13,144 nucleotides of DNA. It comes from Asaia bogorensis (lineage in GTDB: Bacteria; Pseudomonadota; Alphaproteobacteria; Acetobacterales; Acetobacteraceae). A program made the translations under genes and the position numbers. The DNA is taken from NCBI GenBank assembly GCA_945871455.1, contig CAMBXJ010000059.1:1-13144 (forward strand). The letters are read 5' to 3'. Under the pieces are notes generated by a model. That model was not told where the DNA came from. It made no database searches and saw only the letters and a list, made by a program, of their open reading frames with translations. Positions within the stretch are counted from its first letter, which is position 1, and every line of letters begins with the position of its first letter. Shown here in pieces: positions 1 to 6,889 of the stretch.

Positions 1-854
1 GTTTCCGCGACCATGTCCAGCACGCAGTCGATCGCCCGGTGGGTGCAATAGCAGGTCGGATATTTCTTGATCCCCAGCCCTTGGCTCAGGATCGCCCACT
101 CGGTCCCGGCAAGCGGCTCACTGGTCCGGTCCTCGTCCCCCTTGGGGGAAATCGCGTGCAGGAAGCCCTGCGGATGCTCCAGGGCATCGGTATTCGCGGT
201 AAACCCGGCCTCGGCCAGGCGGGCGGACATAATCCCGGCATGCGCCGCCTTCCCGGCATGGAAGGGCTTGGTCATGGTGCCGAAATTGGACATCAGACCG
301 GACGACTGCGACCCGCCGAGGGCAATGGCGATCGCGGTCTTCTCGCCGTCCAGCTTGCGCAGCTTGGCACAGGCCGCGGCGGCACCGACGGCGCCATACA
401 GGCCAGTCGGATGCCACCCCTTCTGATGCAACAGCCCGCTATCCCGCCGAAACAGCTCGGCCCACACCTCATACCCCGCGACATAGGCCGTGATCATGTC
501 CGCGCCGGACGATCCCAGCGTCTCGGCCTCGGCCAGAATGGCGGGGACCAGGACCGTGGACGGGTGGCCCCGCAGGCCGACATCGTCATAATCCAGGGCA
601 TGAGCCGCCGTGCCGTTGATCCAGGCGGCTTCCGGTGCCGGGATCTTGCGGGATCCGAAGGTCAGGGTCGCGGGCCCGTCGCCAGGGGCGAGGACGTCGG
701 TCATGATCCGCACGCAATCTTCCTTGCGGCCGGCGATCATGGTTCCGATGCAGTCGATGAAGCCCATGCGGGCGACCCGGGCAGCTTCCTCGGGCAGGCG
801 ATTGGGCGAGAGATCGGCCACAAACTGGCCGAGATGCCTGGTCAAAGCGGTCAT
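1..854 (-). CDS. MmgE/PrpD family protein (copy 1), 3' end cut by window edge
   Basis: The reading frame is open to the window edge and gives 284 residues, the N-terminal part of a family usually about 450 residues long. The family includes 2-methylcitrate dehydratase (PrpD), cis-aconitate decarboxylase and iminodisuccinate epimerase. Seen: LDYDDV (about 87-92), GHPST (96-100), GSSGADMITAYVAGYE (114-129), HPTGLYG (148-154) and FGTMTKPFHAGKAA (191-204), all typical family blocks; KKYPTCYCTHRAID (263-276) opens the second domain. The ATG at 852-854 is chosen because AGGAGG lies a few bases upstream of it. The protein is a clear paralogue of the complete copy at 5504-6871. It is transcribed divergently from the molybdenum hydroxylase gene at 998, across a 143-nt region with a strong inverted repeat. 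The family is certain. The reaction is not: members range over dehydration, decarboxylation and epimerization, and the prpD symbol would overstate what is known. Confidence 0.93.
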   Translation of the reverse strand, partial: MTALTRHLGQFVADLSPNRLPEEAARVARMGFIDCIGTMIAGRKEDCVRIMTDVLAPGDGPATLTFGSRKIPAPEAAWINGTAAHALDYDDVGLRGHPSTVLVPAILAEAETLGSSGADMITAYVAGYEVWAELFRRDSGLLHQKGWHPTGLYGAVGAAAACAKLRKLDGEKTAIAIALGGSQSSGLMSNFGTMTKPFHAGKAAHAGIMSARLAEAGFTANTDALEHPQGFLHAISPKGDEDRTSEPLAGTEWAILSQGLGIKKYPTCYCTHRAIDCVLDMVAE

Positions 855-886
855 GGCAGGGTTCCTCCTTGCCAGCAGCTTACGCC

Positions 887-925
887 CCCGGATTCCGGCT
901 CGGCAATCGGGGGCCGGAATCCGGG
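887..925. promoter_or_regulatory. Twin-palindrome inverted repeat in divergent promoter region (operator candidate)
   Basis: The arms at 887-899 and 913-925 are perfect 13-bp inverted repeats separated by 13 nt. Each arm also contains an 11-bp palindrome of the form CCGGA-W-TCCGG (888-898 and 914-924), so the site is two copies of one dyad with centres 26 bp apart, about 2.5 helical turns. It lies 33 nt upstream of the PrpD start and 73 nt upstream of the hydroxylase start. Two dyads in a divergent promoter suggest paired operators for a homodimeric regulator acting on both genes (inference). A transcribed hairpin or a dispersed REP-like element is the alternative. No regulator gene sits next to the site. 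Confidence 0.6.
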
Positions 926-928
926 CAC

Positions 929-957
929 TTGCGTTTGCCGGCCCGCTGGGCGATTCT
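929..957 (+). promoter_or_regulatory. Weak sigma-70-like promoter candidate for the hydroxylase gene
   Basis: TTGCGT at 929-934, a 17-nt spacer and GATTCT at 952-957 match the sigma-70 consensus at three positions in each box. The candidate begins just after the right palindrome (914-924), an arrangement compatible with control by that site. A small hairpin, GGGCG(948-952)/CGCCC(960-964), overlaps the proposed -10. Promoters in high-GC alphaproteobacteria are poorly predictable by eye, so this is a weak call. Confidence 0.22.
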
Positions 958-997
958 AGCGCCCTGTAGGTTTCCAGATACATAAGGCGAGGGTGCA

Positions 998-3277
998 GTG
1001 AACGACTCAACCATCGTGAGCGACTCGGTCAAGCGGTTCAAATGGGTCGGAACAAGGCCAATCCGCCCCGATGGCGTGCCGAAAGTGACCGGTCGGGCGC
1101 AATACGGCGCCGATCTCAAGCTTCCCGGCATGCTGTATGGCAAAGTGCTGCGGTCCCCGCACGCCCATGCCCGCATCAAGTCGATCGACACATCGGCGGC
1201 CGAAAAGCTGCCGGGCGTGAAGGCGGTCATGACCTCGGCCGACCTGCCGCAGCAGAAATTCGACTATATCGGGCCGGAGCGTGTGGCCCAGAATTTCTGG
1301 CATATCACCCGCAATATCATGGCGCGTGAGAAGGTACTCTACGAAGGCCATGCCGTTGCCGCCGTCGCCGCGACCAGCGCCAGCATCGCCGAAGAGGCCG
1401 CGGCCCTGATCAAGGTGGACTATGAGGTCCTGCCCCACGTCATCGACGTGGACGAAGCGATGGCCCCGGACGCCCCGCTGCTGTTCGAGGACATGATCCC
1501 GCGCGGGATCGAGCCGACTCCGACCAAAGCATCCAACATTTCCAAGCGGTTGGAATTCTCGGTCGGCGACGTGGAGGCCGGCTTCAAGGAAGCCGACGTG
1601 GTGATCGAGAAGGAATTCAAGACCGCCGCCGTCCACCAAGCCTATATCGAGCCGCATGCCTGCGTCGCGAAGTATGAGGCCGATGGCCAGTGCGAGATCT
1701 GGTCGTCCAGCCAGGGCCATTTCGCGATGCGCGCCCTGACCGCCCAGATCATCGGCGCCCGCATCGCCGATCTGCGGGTCACCCCGGCGGAAATCGGCGG
1801 CGGCTTCGGCGGCAAGACAGTCGCCTATCTGGAACCGGTGGCCTCGATCCTCTCGAAGAAGTCCGGTCTGCCGGTCCGGTTGCAGATGACGCGGGAAGAC
1901 ACGTTCCGCGGCTCCGGCCCGACCTCCGGGTCGTCGATGTGGGTGAAGATCGGCGTCAAGAAGGACGGCACGATCGTGGCCGCCGACGGCATCTTCAAGT
2001 TCCAGGCCGGCGCCTTCCCGGGCTCCCCGGTCATGAATGGCTGCCTCTGCGCCTATGCCCCGTATGACATCCAGAACCAGCGGGCGGTCGGCTACGACGT
2101 GGTGTCCAACCGGCCGAAGGCGGCGGCGTATCGGGCGCCTGGCTCGCCGATTTCCGCCTTCGCGGTGGAAAGCGTCATCGACATGTGCGCCGCCGCGATC
2201 GGGATGGACCCGCTGGAAATCCGCGCCAAGAACGCTTGCCATATCGGCACGCCGACGATCTTCGGGCCGAAGCACGCTCATGCGGGCTATGCCGAAACCG
2301 TCAAGGCGCTGATGGACCACCCCGCCTACCAGGTGAAGCTGGGCCCGAACCAGGGCCGCGGCGTTGCCTCAGGCTACTGGTTCAACGGCGCGGGTGAGTC
2401 GAGCGCGACCATGCAGGTCAATGCCGACGGGACGGTGCTGGTCGCGACCGGCAGCCCGGACATCGGCGGTTCCCGCGCGTCCATGGCGATCATGGCGGCG
2501 GAAACGCTCGGTGTTGACTACAACAATGTCCGCGCGATCGTCGCCGACACCGGCAATATCGGCTACACCCATGTCACCGGCGGGTCACGCGTGACCTTTG
2601 CCACGGGTATGGCCGTGGTGAACGCCACCAAGATCGTGATCAAGGACCTGTGCCGTCGCGCGGCGGTGATCTGGGACGTCGATCCGGAAGGCGTGATCTG
2701 GGAAGACGGCTATGCGAAGCCGGCCGGATTGAATGTCGGTGATTTCAAGCCGTTGTCGCTGCGGGAAATCGCGGCGAAGGCGGCGGCGACCGGCGGACCG
2801 ATCACGGCCTCGGCCGGTGTGAACGCCGGCGGCCAGGCTCCTGGCTTCACCACCCAGTTCTGCGACGTGGAAGTGGACCCGGAGACCGGCAAGGTCACCA
2901 TCCTGCGCTTCGTCGCGGCCCAGGACGTGGGTCGTGCCATCCACCCGTCTTACGTGGAAGGCCAGATCCAGGGCGGTGTCGTGCAGGGCATCGGCTGGGC
3001 GCTGAACGAGGAATACATCTACAATTCCAAAGGTCAGCTCGATAACGCCGGGTTCCTGGACTATCGCTGCCCGGTTGCCTCCGACCTGCCGATGATCGAC
3101 GCGGTGCTGGTCGAAGTGCCGAACCCGGCCCATCCCTACGGGGCAAAGGGCGTGGGCGAGGTGAATATCTGCGCGCCGATGGCTGCCATCGCGAATGCGA
3201 TCGCCGCCGCGACCGGCAAGCGGCTGACCGAACTGCCGATGTCTCCGCCGCGCGTTCTGGCCGCTCTGTCAGCCTGA
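998..3277 (+). CDS. Xanthine dehydrogenase-family molybdenum hydroxylase, molybdopterin-binding catalytic subunit
   Basis: This 759-residue protein is the full-length large subunit of the XDH / aldehyde oxidase / CO dehydrogenase family. These enzymes hydroxylate aromatic heterocycles, aldehydes or CoA thioesters with water-derived oxygen at a Mo-molybdopterin-cytosine-dinucleotide site. Seen: the N-terminal domain opening VTGRAQYGADLKLPGMLYG (about 30-48), the Mo-cofactor loop GGGFGGK (267-273), the substrate-channel segment AYRAPG (377-382), and GAKGVGE near the C-terminus with the catalytic base glutamate at residue 721. AYRAPG is not the AYRCSFR of true form I CO dehydrogenase. The start is a GTG with AAGGCGAGG upstream. 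There are no 2Fe-2S or FAD domains, which in this type are separate small and medium subunits; neither is encoded in the window. The sulfur-carrier gene follows 3 nt after the stop. The family call is firm; the substrate is unknown. Confidence 0.95.
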   Translation: MNDSTIVSDSVKRFKWVGTRPIRPDGVPKVTGRAQYGADLKLPGMLYGKVLRSPHAHARIKSIDTSAAEKLPGVKAVMTSADLPQQKFDYIGPERVAQNFWHITRNIMAREKVLYEGHAVAAVAATSASIAEEAAALIKVDYEVLPHVIDVDEAMAPDAPLLFEDMIPRGIEPTPTKASNISKRLEFSVGDVEAGFKEADVVIEKEFKTAAVHQAYIEPHACVAKYEADGQCEIWSSSQGHFAMRALTAQIIGARIADLRVTPAEIGGGFGGKTVAYLEPVASILSKKSGLPVRLQMTREDTFRGSGPTSGSSMWVKIGVKKDGTIVAADGIFKFQAGAFPGSPVMNGCLCAYAPYDIQNQRAVGYDVVSNRPKAAAYRAPGSPISAFAVESVIDMCAAAIGMDPLEIRAKNACHIGTPTIFGPKHAHAGYAETVKALMDHPAYQVKLGPNQGRGVASGYWFNGAGESSATMQVNADGTVLVATGSPDIGGSRASMAIMAAETLGVDYNNVRAIVADTGNIGYTHVTGGSRVTFATGMAVVNATKIVIKDLCRRAAVIWDVDPEGVIWEDGYAKPAGLNVGDFKPLSLREIAAKAAATGGPITASAGVNAGGQAPGFTTQFCDVEVDPETGKVTILRFVAAQDVGRAIHPSYVEGQIQGGVVQGIGWALNEEYIYNSKGQLDNAGFLDYRCPVASDLPMIDAVLVEVPNPAHPYGAKGVGEVNICAPMAAIANAIAAATGKRLTELPMSPPRVLAALSA

Positions 3278-3280
3278 ACC

Positions 3281-3538
3281 ATGGGTGAACCGGTGCGGGT
3301 TGTGTTCACGGCGGGCTTCTCACGCCGCTATACCGGCGGCGTGAGAGAGTTCGAGATCGAGGCACGCAACCTGCGCCACGTCATCCGCGAGATGGACAGG
3401 ATGTTTCCCGGCCTGGCGCACACGTTGGAAGAAGAGACAACGGTCGCGATCGACGGGGAGTTATACGAGATCGACTTCACCCAGCCGGTGAAGGAAGGGG
3501 CGGAGATTTTCTTCATCCCGAAGATCGAGGGGGGGTAG
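3281..3538 (+). CDS. MoaD/ThiS family sulfur-carrier-like protein
   Basis: This small 85-residue protein has the beta-grasp pattern of MoaD/ThiS: a first strand VRVVFTAGF (5-13), a helix around 30-45 (LRHVIREMDRMFP), TVAIDGELYE (54-63), and the closing GAEIFFIPKIEGG (73-85) ending in the diagnostic Gly84-Gly85. In this family the C-terminal glycine is adenylated and converted to a thiocarboxylate that donates sulfur, in molybdopterin synthase with MoaE, in thiamine thiazole synthesis with ThiG, or in dedicated secondary pathways. The ATG lies 3 nt after the hydroxylase stop, so the two are probably translationally coupled. No MoaE, ThiG, ThiF or MoeB partner is in the window. Its position suggests service to the upstream molybdenum enzyme, either dithiolene formation or Mo sulfuration (inference). 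It is probably not the housekeeping MoaD, which is usually next to moaE. Confidence 0.85.
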   Translation: MGEPVRVVFTAGFSRRYTGGVREFEIEARNLRHVIREMDRMFPGLAHTLEEETTVAIDGELYEIDFTQPVKEGAEIFFIPKIEGG

Positions 3539-3541
3539 CGG

Positions 3542-3567
3542 CGCCGTTCCCGCCGGCACGGGCGGCG
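3542..3567 (+). terminator. GC-rich hairpin after the MoaD-like gene (possible terminator)
   Basis: CGCCG (3542-3546) pairs with CGGCG (3563-3567), and CCCG (3549-3552) with CGGG (3559-3562), with a TT bulge and a 6-nt loop. The 9 bp of GC stem start 4 nt after the stop codon at 3536-3538. There is no T tract, so it may be a weak terminator or an mRNA 3'-end stabilizer. Confidence 0.35.
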
Positions 3568-3702
3568 TGGATGGCCGAAAAAGGCTGGCTCGGCGCGATG
3601 CCCCCGTGCGCCACGGGCTGATGTGGGAAAGGCCGCCTGGCCGAGAATTTTCCATGACAGCTTCGAACACGGCACTCGGCACGCCGGTTGCCATGCACCG
3701 AT

Positions 3703-3723
3703 CTTGGTTTGCCCCAAACCAAG
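3703..3723. promoter_or_regulatory. Perfect 9-bp dyad with 3-nt centre (operator candidate)
   Basis: CTTGGTTTG (3703-3711), CCC, CAAACCAAG (3715-3723) is a perfect inverted repeat. It is less GC-rich than its surroundings and lies 255 nt upstream of the MFS transporter start. No T run follows on either strand, which argues against a rho-independent terminator. The size and spacing fit a binding site for a dimeric repressor of the TetR, MarR or IclR kind (inference). A small structured transcript remains possible. Confidence 0.45.
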
Positions 3724-3978
3724 CCGGAAGCCCCCTGACCGCGCGTCGCCTAATGGAGTGACGCCACCCAGCCAACCCTCTGTCTCCCGGTCGGTGGCAA
3801 TGCACGGGAGGATCGCGCTCTCCCCCTATTGCACGGAAATGCGCCGAGCTACTCCCCCGCGCCGTCAATCCGCTTCCCTACGGACAGCGCCGAAGCGTGA
3901 GACGTTGTTCGCGCGGACCGGGCACGCCACAAGCAAGCAGGCCGAACCGGCCGGACCTCAGCGGGAAGCGCCCATCCG

Positions 3979-5244
3979 ATGCATCGACAGTCCCTCTATT
4001 ACGGTTGGCGCGTCGTCGGCGTCTGCTTCATGGCCGCGGTCTTCGCCTGGGGCTTCGGTGTCTTCGGCGCCAGCGTCTACCTGCACGCGATCACCCAGGC
4101 CCAGGGATGGTCGATCTCCGTCGTCTCCGCCGGGATCACCCTATTCTATCTGACCAATGCCGTGTCGCTGACGACGGTCGGCGCCACCATCGACCGGTTC
4201 GGCTCGCGTGCCATCTTCATCGCCGGCGCCCTCGCCCTGTCCGCGGGCGTGGCCGGTCTGGGGATGGTGTCGCAACCCTGGCACCTGGCTCCGCCCTTCA
4301 TGTTGATGGGCCTCGGCTACGCGGTGCTGTCGCTGACCGGCCTCAGCGCCACCATCGCGCCGTGGTTTGAGCGTCATCAGGGCCGCGGAGTCGCCATCGC
4401 CCTGATGGGGGCCAGCTTTGGCGCCATGTTGGGCGTCCCCGCCCTGGTCTATCTGATCGAGACCTTCGGCTTCGCCGACGCCACCTTGGTCGGCGCCGCG
4501 CTCATCGTTGCCGTGATGATCCCCCTCGCCGCCATCGTCCTCCGCGTCCGCCACCCGTCTCAGCTCGGCCTTTTGCCCGACGGAGCCCCCGAGGGAGCCA
4601 CAGACCGCGCCAGTCGCGACATCCCCTCCAACCGGGCGGTGCCCGCGCCAGCCTGGACCCGCGCCACCGCCATGCGCACCGCATCGCTATGGACCGTGGC
4701 AGTGGCGTTCGCGCTGGGGCTGGTGGTTCAGATCGGCTTCCTGACCCATCACCTGAAGCTCGCCGAACCGCTGCTGGGATCCGCCGGCGCCGCCTGGCTC
4801 GTCAGCGCCACCGGCCTCTGTGGCCTGTTCGGCCGCCTGGTGCTGGCCCGGTTTGCCGACCGCGTCGATGTCCGCCGCTACACCGCCGGGATATTCGGAT
4901 TGCAGGCCCTTCTGCTGGCGACGCTGGGCTGGGTCCCCGGGCCCACGGCGCTGATCCTGGCCAGCCTGGGCTACGGGTTCTGCCTTGGGCAGATCACCAC
5001 CCTGTCCCCCATCGTGGTGCGGCGGGAGTTCGGGGCGGCGTCGTTCGGCGGCATCTACAGTGTCGCCGCCACCGTCATTCAGTTCAGTTCAGCGTTCGGA
5101 CCTGGCCTGTACGGCGTGCTGCGCGATTGGTTTGGAAGCTACCCACCCGTGCTGGGGATCGCGGCGGGGTTCGAGCTGATGGCCATGATCGTGATCCTCG
5201 GCGCCCGCGCGCCCGTCCCGAGTCCAGTCACCGTTGCCGGCTAA
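3979..5244 (+). CDS. MFS transporter, monocarboxylate-transporter/OFA-like
   Basis: This 421-residue inner-membrane carrier is of typical MFS length. It opens with YYGWRVVGVCF (7-17), a signature of the bacterial monocarboxylate/oxalate-formate antiporter-like branch. Loop 2-3 carries a motif A variant, GATIDRFGSR (68-77); WFERHQGRGVAIALMGASFG (129-148) leads into helix 5. A polar linker at about 190-232 (rich in Pro, Ala, Arg and Asp) is the central cytoplasmic loop between the two six-helix halves, and a second motif-A-like GLFGRLVLARFADR lies in the C-terminal half. The ATG has GGGAAG about 10 nt upstream. It lies downstream of the hydroxylase and MoaD-like genes on the same strand but 440 nt away, so it probably has its own promoter. 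Uptake of a small organic acid for the surrounding catabolic genes is plausible; the substrate is not determined. Confidence 0.9.
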   Translation: MHRQSLYYGWRVVGVCFMAAVFAWGFGVFGASVYLHAITQAQGWSISVVSAGITLFYLTNAVSLTTVGATIDRFGSRAIFIAGALALSAGVAGLGMVSQPWHLAPPFMLMGLGYAVLSLTGLSATIAPWFERHQGRGVAIALMGASFGAMLGVPALVYLIETFGFADATLVGAALIVAVMIPLAAIVLRVRHPSQLGLLPDGAPEGATDRASRDIPSNRAVPAPAWTRATAMRTASLWTVAVAFALGLVVQIGFLTHHLKLAEPLLGSAGAAWLVSATGLCGLFGRLVLARFADRVDVRRYTAGIFGLQALLLATLGWVPGPTALILASLGYGFCLGQITTLSPIVVRREFGAASFGGIYSVAATVIQFSSAFGPGLYGVLRDWFGSYPPVLGIAAGFELMAMIVILGARAPVPSPVTVAG

Positions 5245-5281
5245 CCCCGTGGCGGACAACCATAGTGCCGTGGGTCGAGGC

Positions 5282-5300
5282 GGCCCCAACCAATGGGGCC
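5282..5300 (+). terminator. Terminator-like hairpin after MFS gene
   Basis: GGCCCCA (5282-5288) pairs perfectly with TGGGGCC (5294-5300) around a 5-nt loop, followed by TTCT. It begins 38 nt after the MFS stop. The T tract is short, so efficiency is uncertain. Confidence 0.45.
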
Positions 5301-5344
5301 TTCTGGACAGGCAAAGGGGCTGGAATACCTCCCCGAACCTTCAC

Positions 5345-5371
5345 CACGACGACACGAAGGGCACGACGAAG
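5345..5371. repeat. Degenerate three-unit short tandem repeat (CACGAMGRN type)
   Basis: Three consecutive units, CACGACGA (5345-5352), CACGAAGGG (5353-5361) and CACGACGAAG (5362-5371), share the core CACGAMG with a period of 8-9 nt. The unit resembles the CACGAAGG-type intergenic repeats found near 3' ends of genes in many bacterial genomes (recollection). It sits between the convergent MFS and PrpD genes, downstream of the MFS hairpin, and no reading frame supports it as coding. Confidence 0.45.
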
Positions 5372-5469
5372 CGAGCTTTCGGCCATGCCGGCGGCGAATG
5401 CGGTCTCCAATCCGACCGACGCCGCACCCCCGCCAGATAACACCCTGTCGGCCGAATATAGGGACCGAC

Positions 5470-5487
5470 CCCGCAAGAGACCGCGGG
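5470..5487 (-). terminator. Weak hairpin downstream of PrpD copy 2 (possible terminator)
   Basis: CCCGC (5470-5474) pairs with GCGGG (5483-5487) across an 8-nt loop, 16 nt beyond the stop codon of the minus-strand PrpD gene. There is no T tract. It is the only hairpin near the end of this minus-strand gene run, so it is recorded with low confidence. Confidence 0.25.
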
Positions 5488-5503
5488 TGCTGCCCCGGTG
5501 GGC

Positions 5504-6871
5504 CTACCCGGCGCACATGGCCATCAGGCCCCGCACATCGGCCAACCGCTCCAATCCCCCGATCTGCTTGATCAAGGTCTGGGTCTTTGCCCCCCCCAGG
5601 ATCGGTTCGACCAGGGCCACGAACTTCGCTTCCAGACGCCGCCCCTGATCCGCCGTATCCGTCGCCGGAATACCCGAATCGTGACGAGCCGTCAGTCTGG
5701 TGCCGTCCGTCAGCAGCAGGTCGATCTCGGCGAAGGTGTTGGGGATGCCGGTCTGGAAATCCAGTTCCACCTTGTCGCGAATGCCAACCAGGGTGGCATC
5801 GGCGGCCACTTCTTCCGAATAGGTCGACAGCCGGCTGGTATCGACGCCGGCCAGCCCCATCGCGGTGGCCAACCGGAGGGAGAATTTGGCTTCCAACCCG
5901 GTCTTCGGCGCCGGGATGTTGCAGATCCGGTCGCAGGATTCCTCAAGGCGCACCCGGATGGTCTCGACCCGGTCCGGCGTGATCCCGTGCTGTTCGCGCA
6001 AGGTCCGTGCCGCCTCGATGGATGAGTGCACCATGTAGCAGGCGGCATGGTATTTGAAGAGATTGCCGCGGATATACCAGCCGCCCGGAGGCGTCTCCAT
6101 CGCCCGGTCCGGGTTGAAATCCGGGCTGTGGGTCTTCGCGAAACCCTGGATGCACTCCACGACATCGGTCCGGCTAGTGAAGCCGCGCGCCGCGAGCTTG
6201 GCGGCCAAATAGCCGTGATAGGACGCCTTGCCGGCGTGCAACGGCTTGCACATGGTGCCGAACATCGATTTCAGACCGGCGGCCTGGGTGCCGGCGATGC
6301 CCAGAGCGGTGGCGAATTGCTCCGCGTCCAGGCCCATCAGATGGGCACAGGCGGCGGCGGAGCCGAAGCTGCCGATTGTCGCCGTGGCATGGAAACCCAG
6401 CACATCGTAATGCCCGGGCGCGATCACCCGGCCGATCCGGCACTGCAACTCATAGCCCGCGACGAAGGCGGTCAGGACATCGGCGCCGGACGATCCGCGC
6501 TCCTCGGCCAGGGCCAGCAGCGCCGCCAGGATGGCAACGGACGGATGGCCCGGCATCGCCAGGTTCACATCGTCGAAGTCCAGCGCGTGGGACGCGGCCC
6601 CGTTCACGATCGCGGCGGCGGCGGCGGGCAGCTTGCCGGCATGCCCCATGACGGTCGCCGCTTCCTTGCCACCCTGTTCCTGCATTTCCGCCAGCAGAAT
6701 CCCGACCAGTTCATCGGACGCGCCGGCCAGGGTGCAGGCGACATAATCCAGCACGCACTGACGCGCCCAGGCCCGGACATCCTCCGGGATATCAGCCAGG
6801 GTCAGGGTGCGGGCGCGTTCGGCCAGGGTGCGGGTCAGGCCTTTGGCATGGATATCGGTGATGGCGTTCAT
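5504..6871 (-). CDS. MmgE/PrpD family protein (copy 2), complete
   Basis: This 455-residue protein has the full family length. Seen: LDFDD (97-101), GHPS (108-111), GSSGADVLTAFVAGYE (126-141), GFHAT (159-163) and GTMCKPLHAGKAS (205-217), the conserved blocks that line the active site in characterized PrpD-fold enzymes, and a C-terminal domain starting near NLFKYHAACYMVHSSIEAA. The ATG at 6869-6871 has AAAGGAAA upstream. The gene starts 18 nt after the enoyl-CoA hydratase stop, so the two are almost certainly one transcript. It is paralogous to the partial gene at 1-854 but clearly diverged, for example FHATATIG where copy 1 has WHPTGLYG. Dehydratase, decarboxylase or isomerase activity on a small di- or tricarboxylate is possible; the exact reaction is not readable. 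True 2-methylcitrate dehydratase is less likely, because no prpB or prpC is nearby. Confidence 0.95.
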   Translation of the reverse strand: MNAITDIHAKGLTRTLAERARTLTLADIPEDVRAWARQCVLDYVACTLAGASDELVGILLAEMQEQGGKEAATVMGHAGKLPAAAAAIVNGAASHALDFDDVNLAMPGHPSVAILAALLALAEERGSSGADVLTAFVAGYELQCRIGRVIAPGHYDVLGFHATATIGSFGSAAACAHLMGLDAEQFATALGIAGTQAAGLKSMFGTMCKPLHAGKASYHGYLAAKLAARGFTSRTDVVECIQGFAKTHSPDFNPDRAMETPPGGWYIRGNLFKYHAACYMVHSSIEAARTLREQHGITPDRVETIRVRLEESCDRICNIPAPKTGLEAKFSLRLATAMGLAGVDTSRLSTYSEEVAADATLVGIRDKVELDFQTGIPNTFAEIDLLLTDGTRLTARHDSGIPATDTADQGRRLEAKFVALVEPILGGAKTQTLIKQIGGLERLADVRGLMAMCAG

Positions 6872-6889
6872 GGCACGTTTCCTTTGGGT

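Larger units (their letters stand above)
3539..3978. other. 440-nt intergenic region, hairpin-rich, no convincing gene
   Basis: Open frames exist on both strands here (for example + strand from 3567 and 3623, - strand from 3868), but their translations are rich in Arg and Pro, lack recognizable motifs and overlap each other, as expected of noncoding high-GC DNA. The region holds a GC hairpin just after the MoaD-like stop (3542-3567), a perfect 9-bp dyad (3703-3723), and a 6-bp dyad CTCCCG(3784-3789)/CGGGAG(3805-3810). The 12-mer CGTGGATGGCCG at about 3566-3577 recalls the arm of a dispersed alphaproteobacterial palindromic repeat; that resemblance is from memory and unverified. GGGAAG at 3963-3968 is the likely ribosome-binding site of the MFS gene. 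Confidence 0.6.

Noticed and set aside
39..959. 306-residue + strand open frame at the left end
   Set aside because: It lies antisense to the well-supported PrpD copy 1 and runs through the inverted repeat; its composition (Gly, Arg, Pro) and lack of motifs mark it as a high-GC shadow frame.
1007..2320. 437-residue minus-strand open frame
   Set aside because: It is entirely antisense to the molybdenum hydroxylase gene, whose motifs are unambiguous; the translation has no recognizable domain.
998..3277. Annotation of the hydroxylase as CO dehydrogenase large subunit (coxL)
   Set aside because: The form I active-site signature AYRCSFR is absent (AYRAPG instead) and no CoxM or CoxS gene is in the window.
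4689..5648. 319-residue + strand frame overlapping the MFS 3' half and the intergenic region
   Set aside because: It is out of frame with the MFS gene, Arg/Pro-rich, and continues antisense into PrpD copy 2; no membrane segments or motifs.
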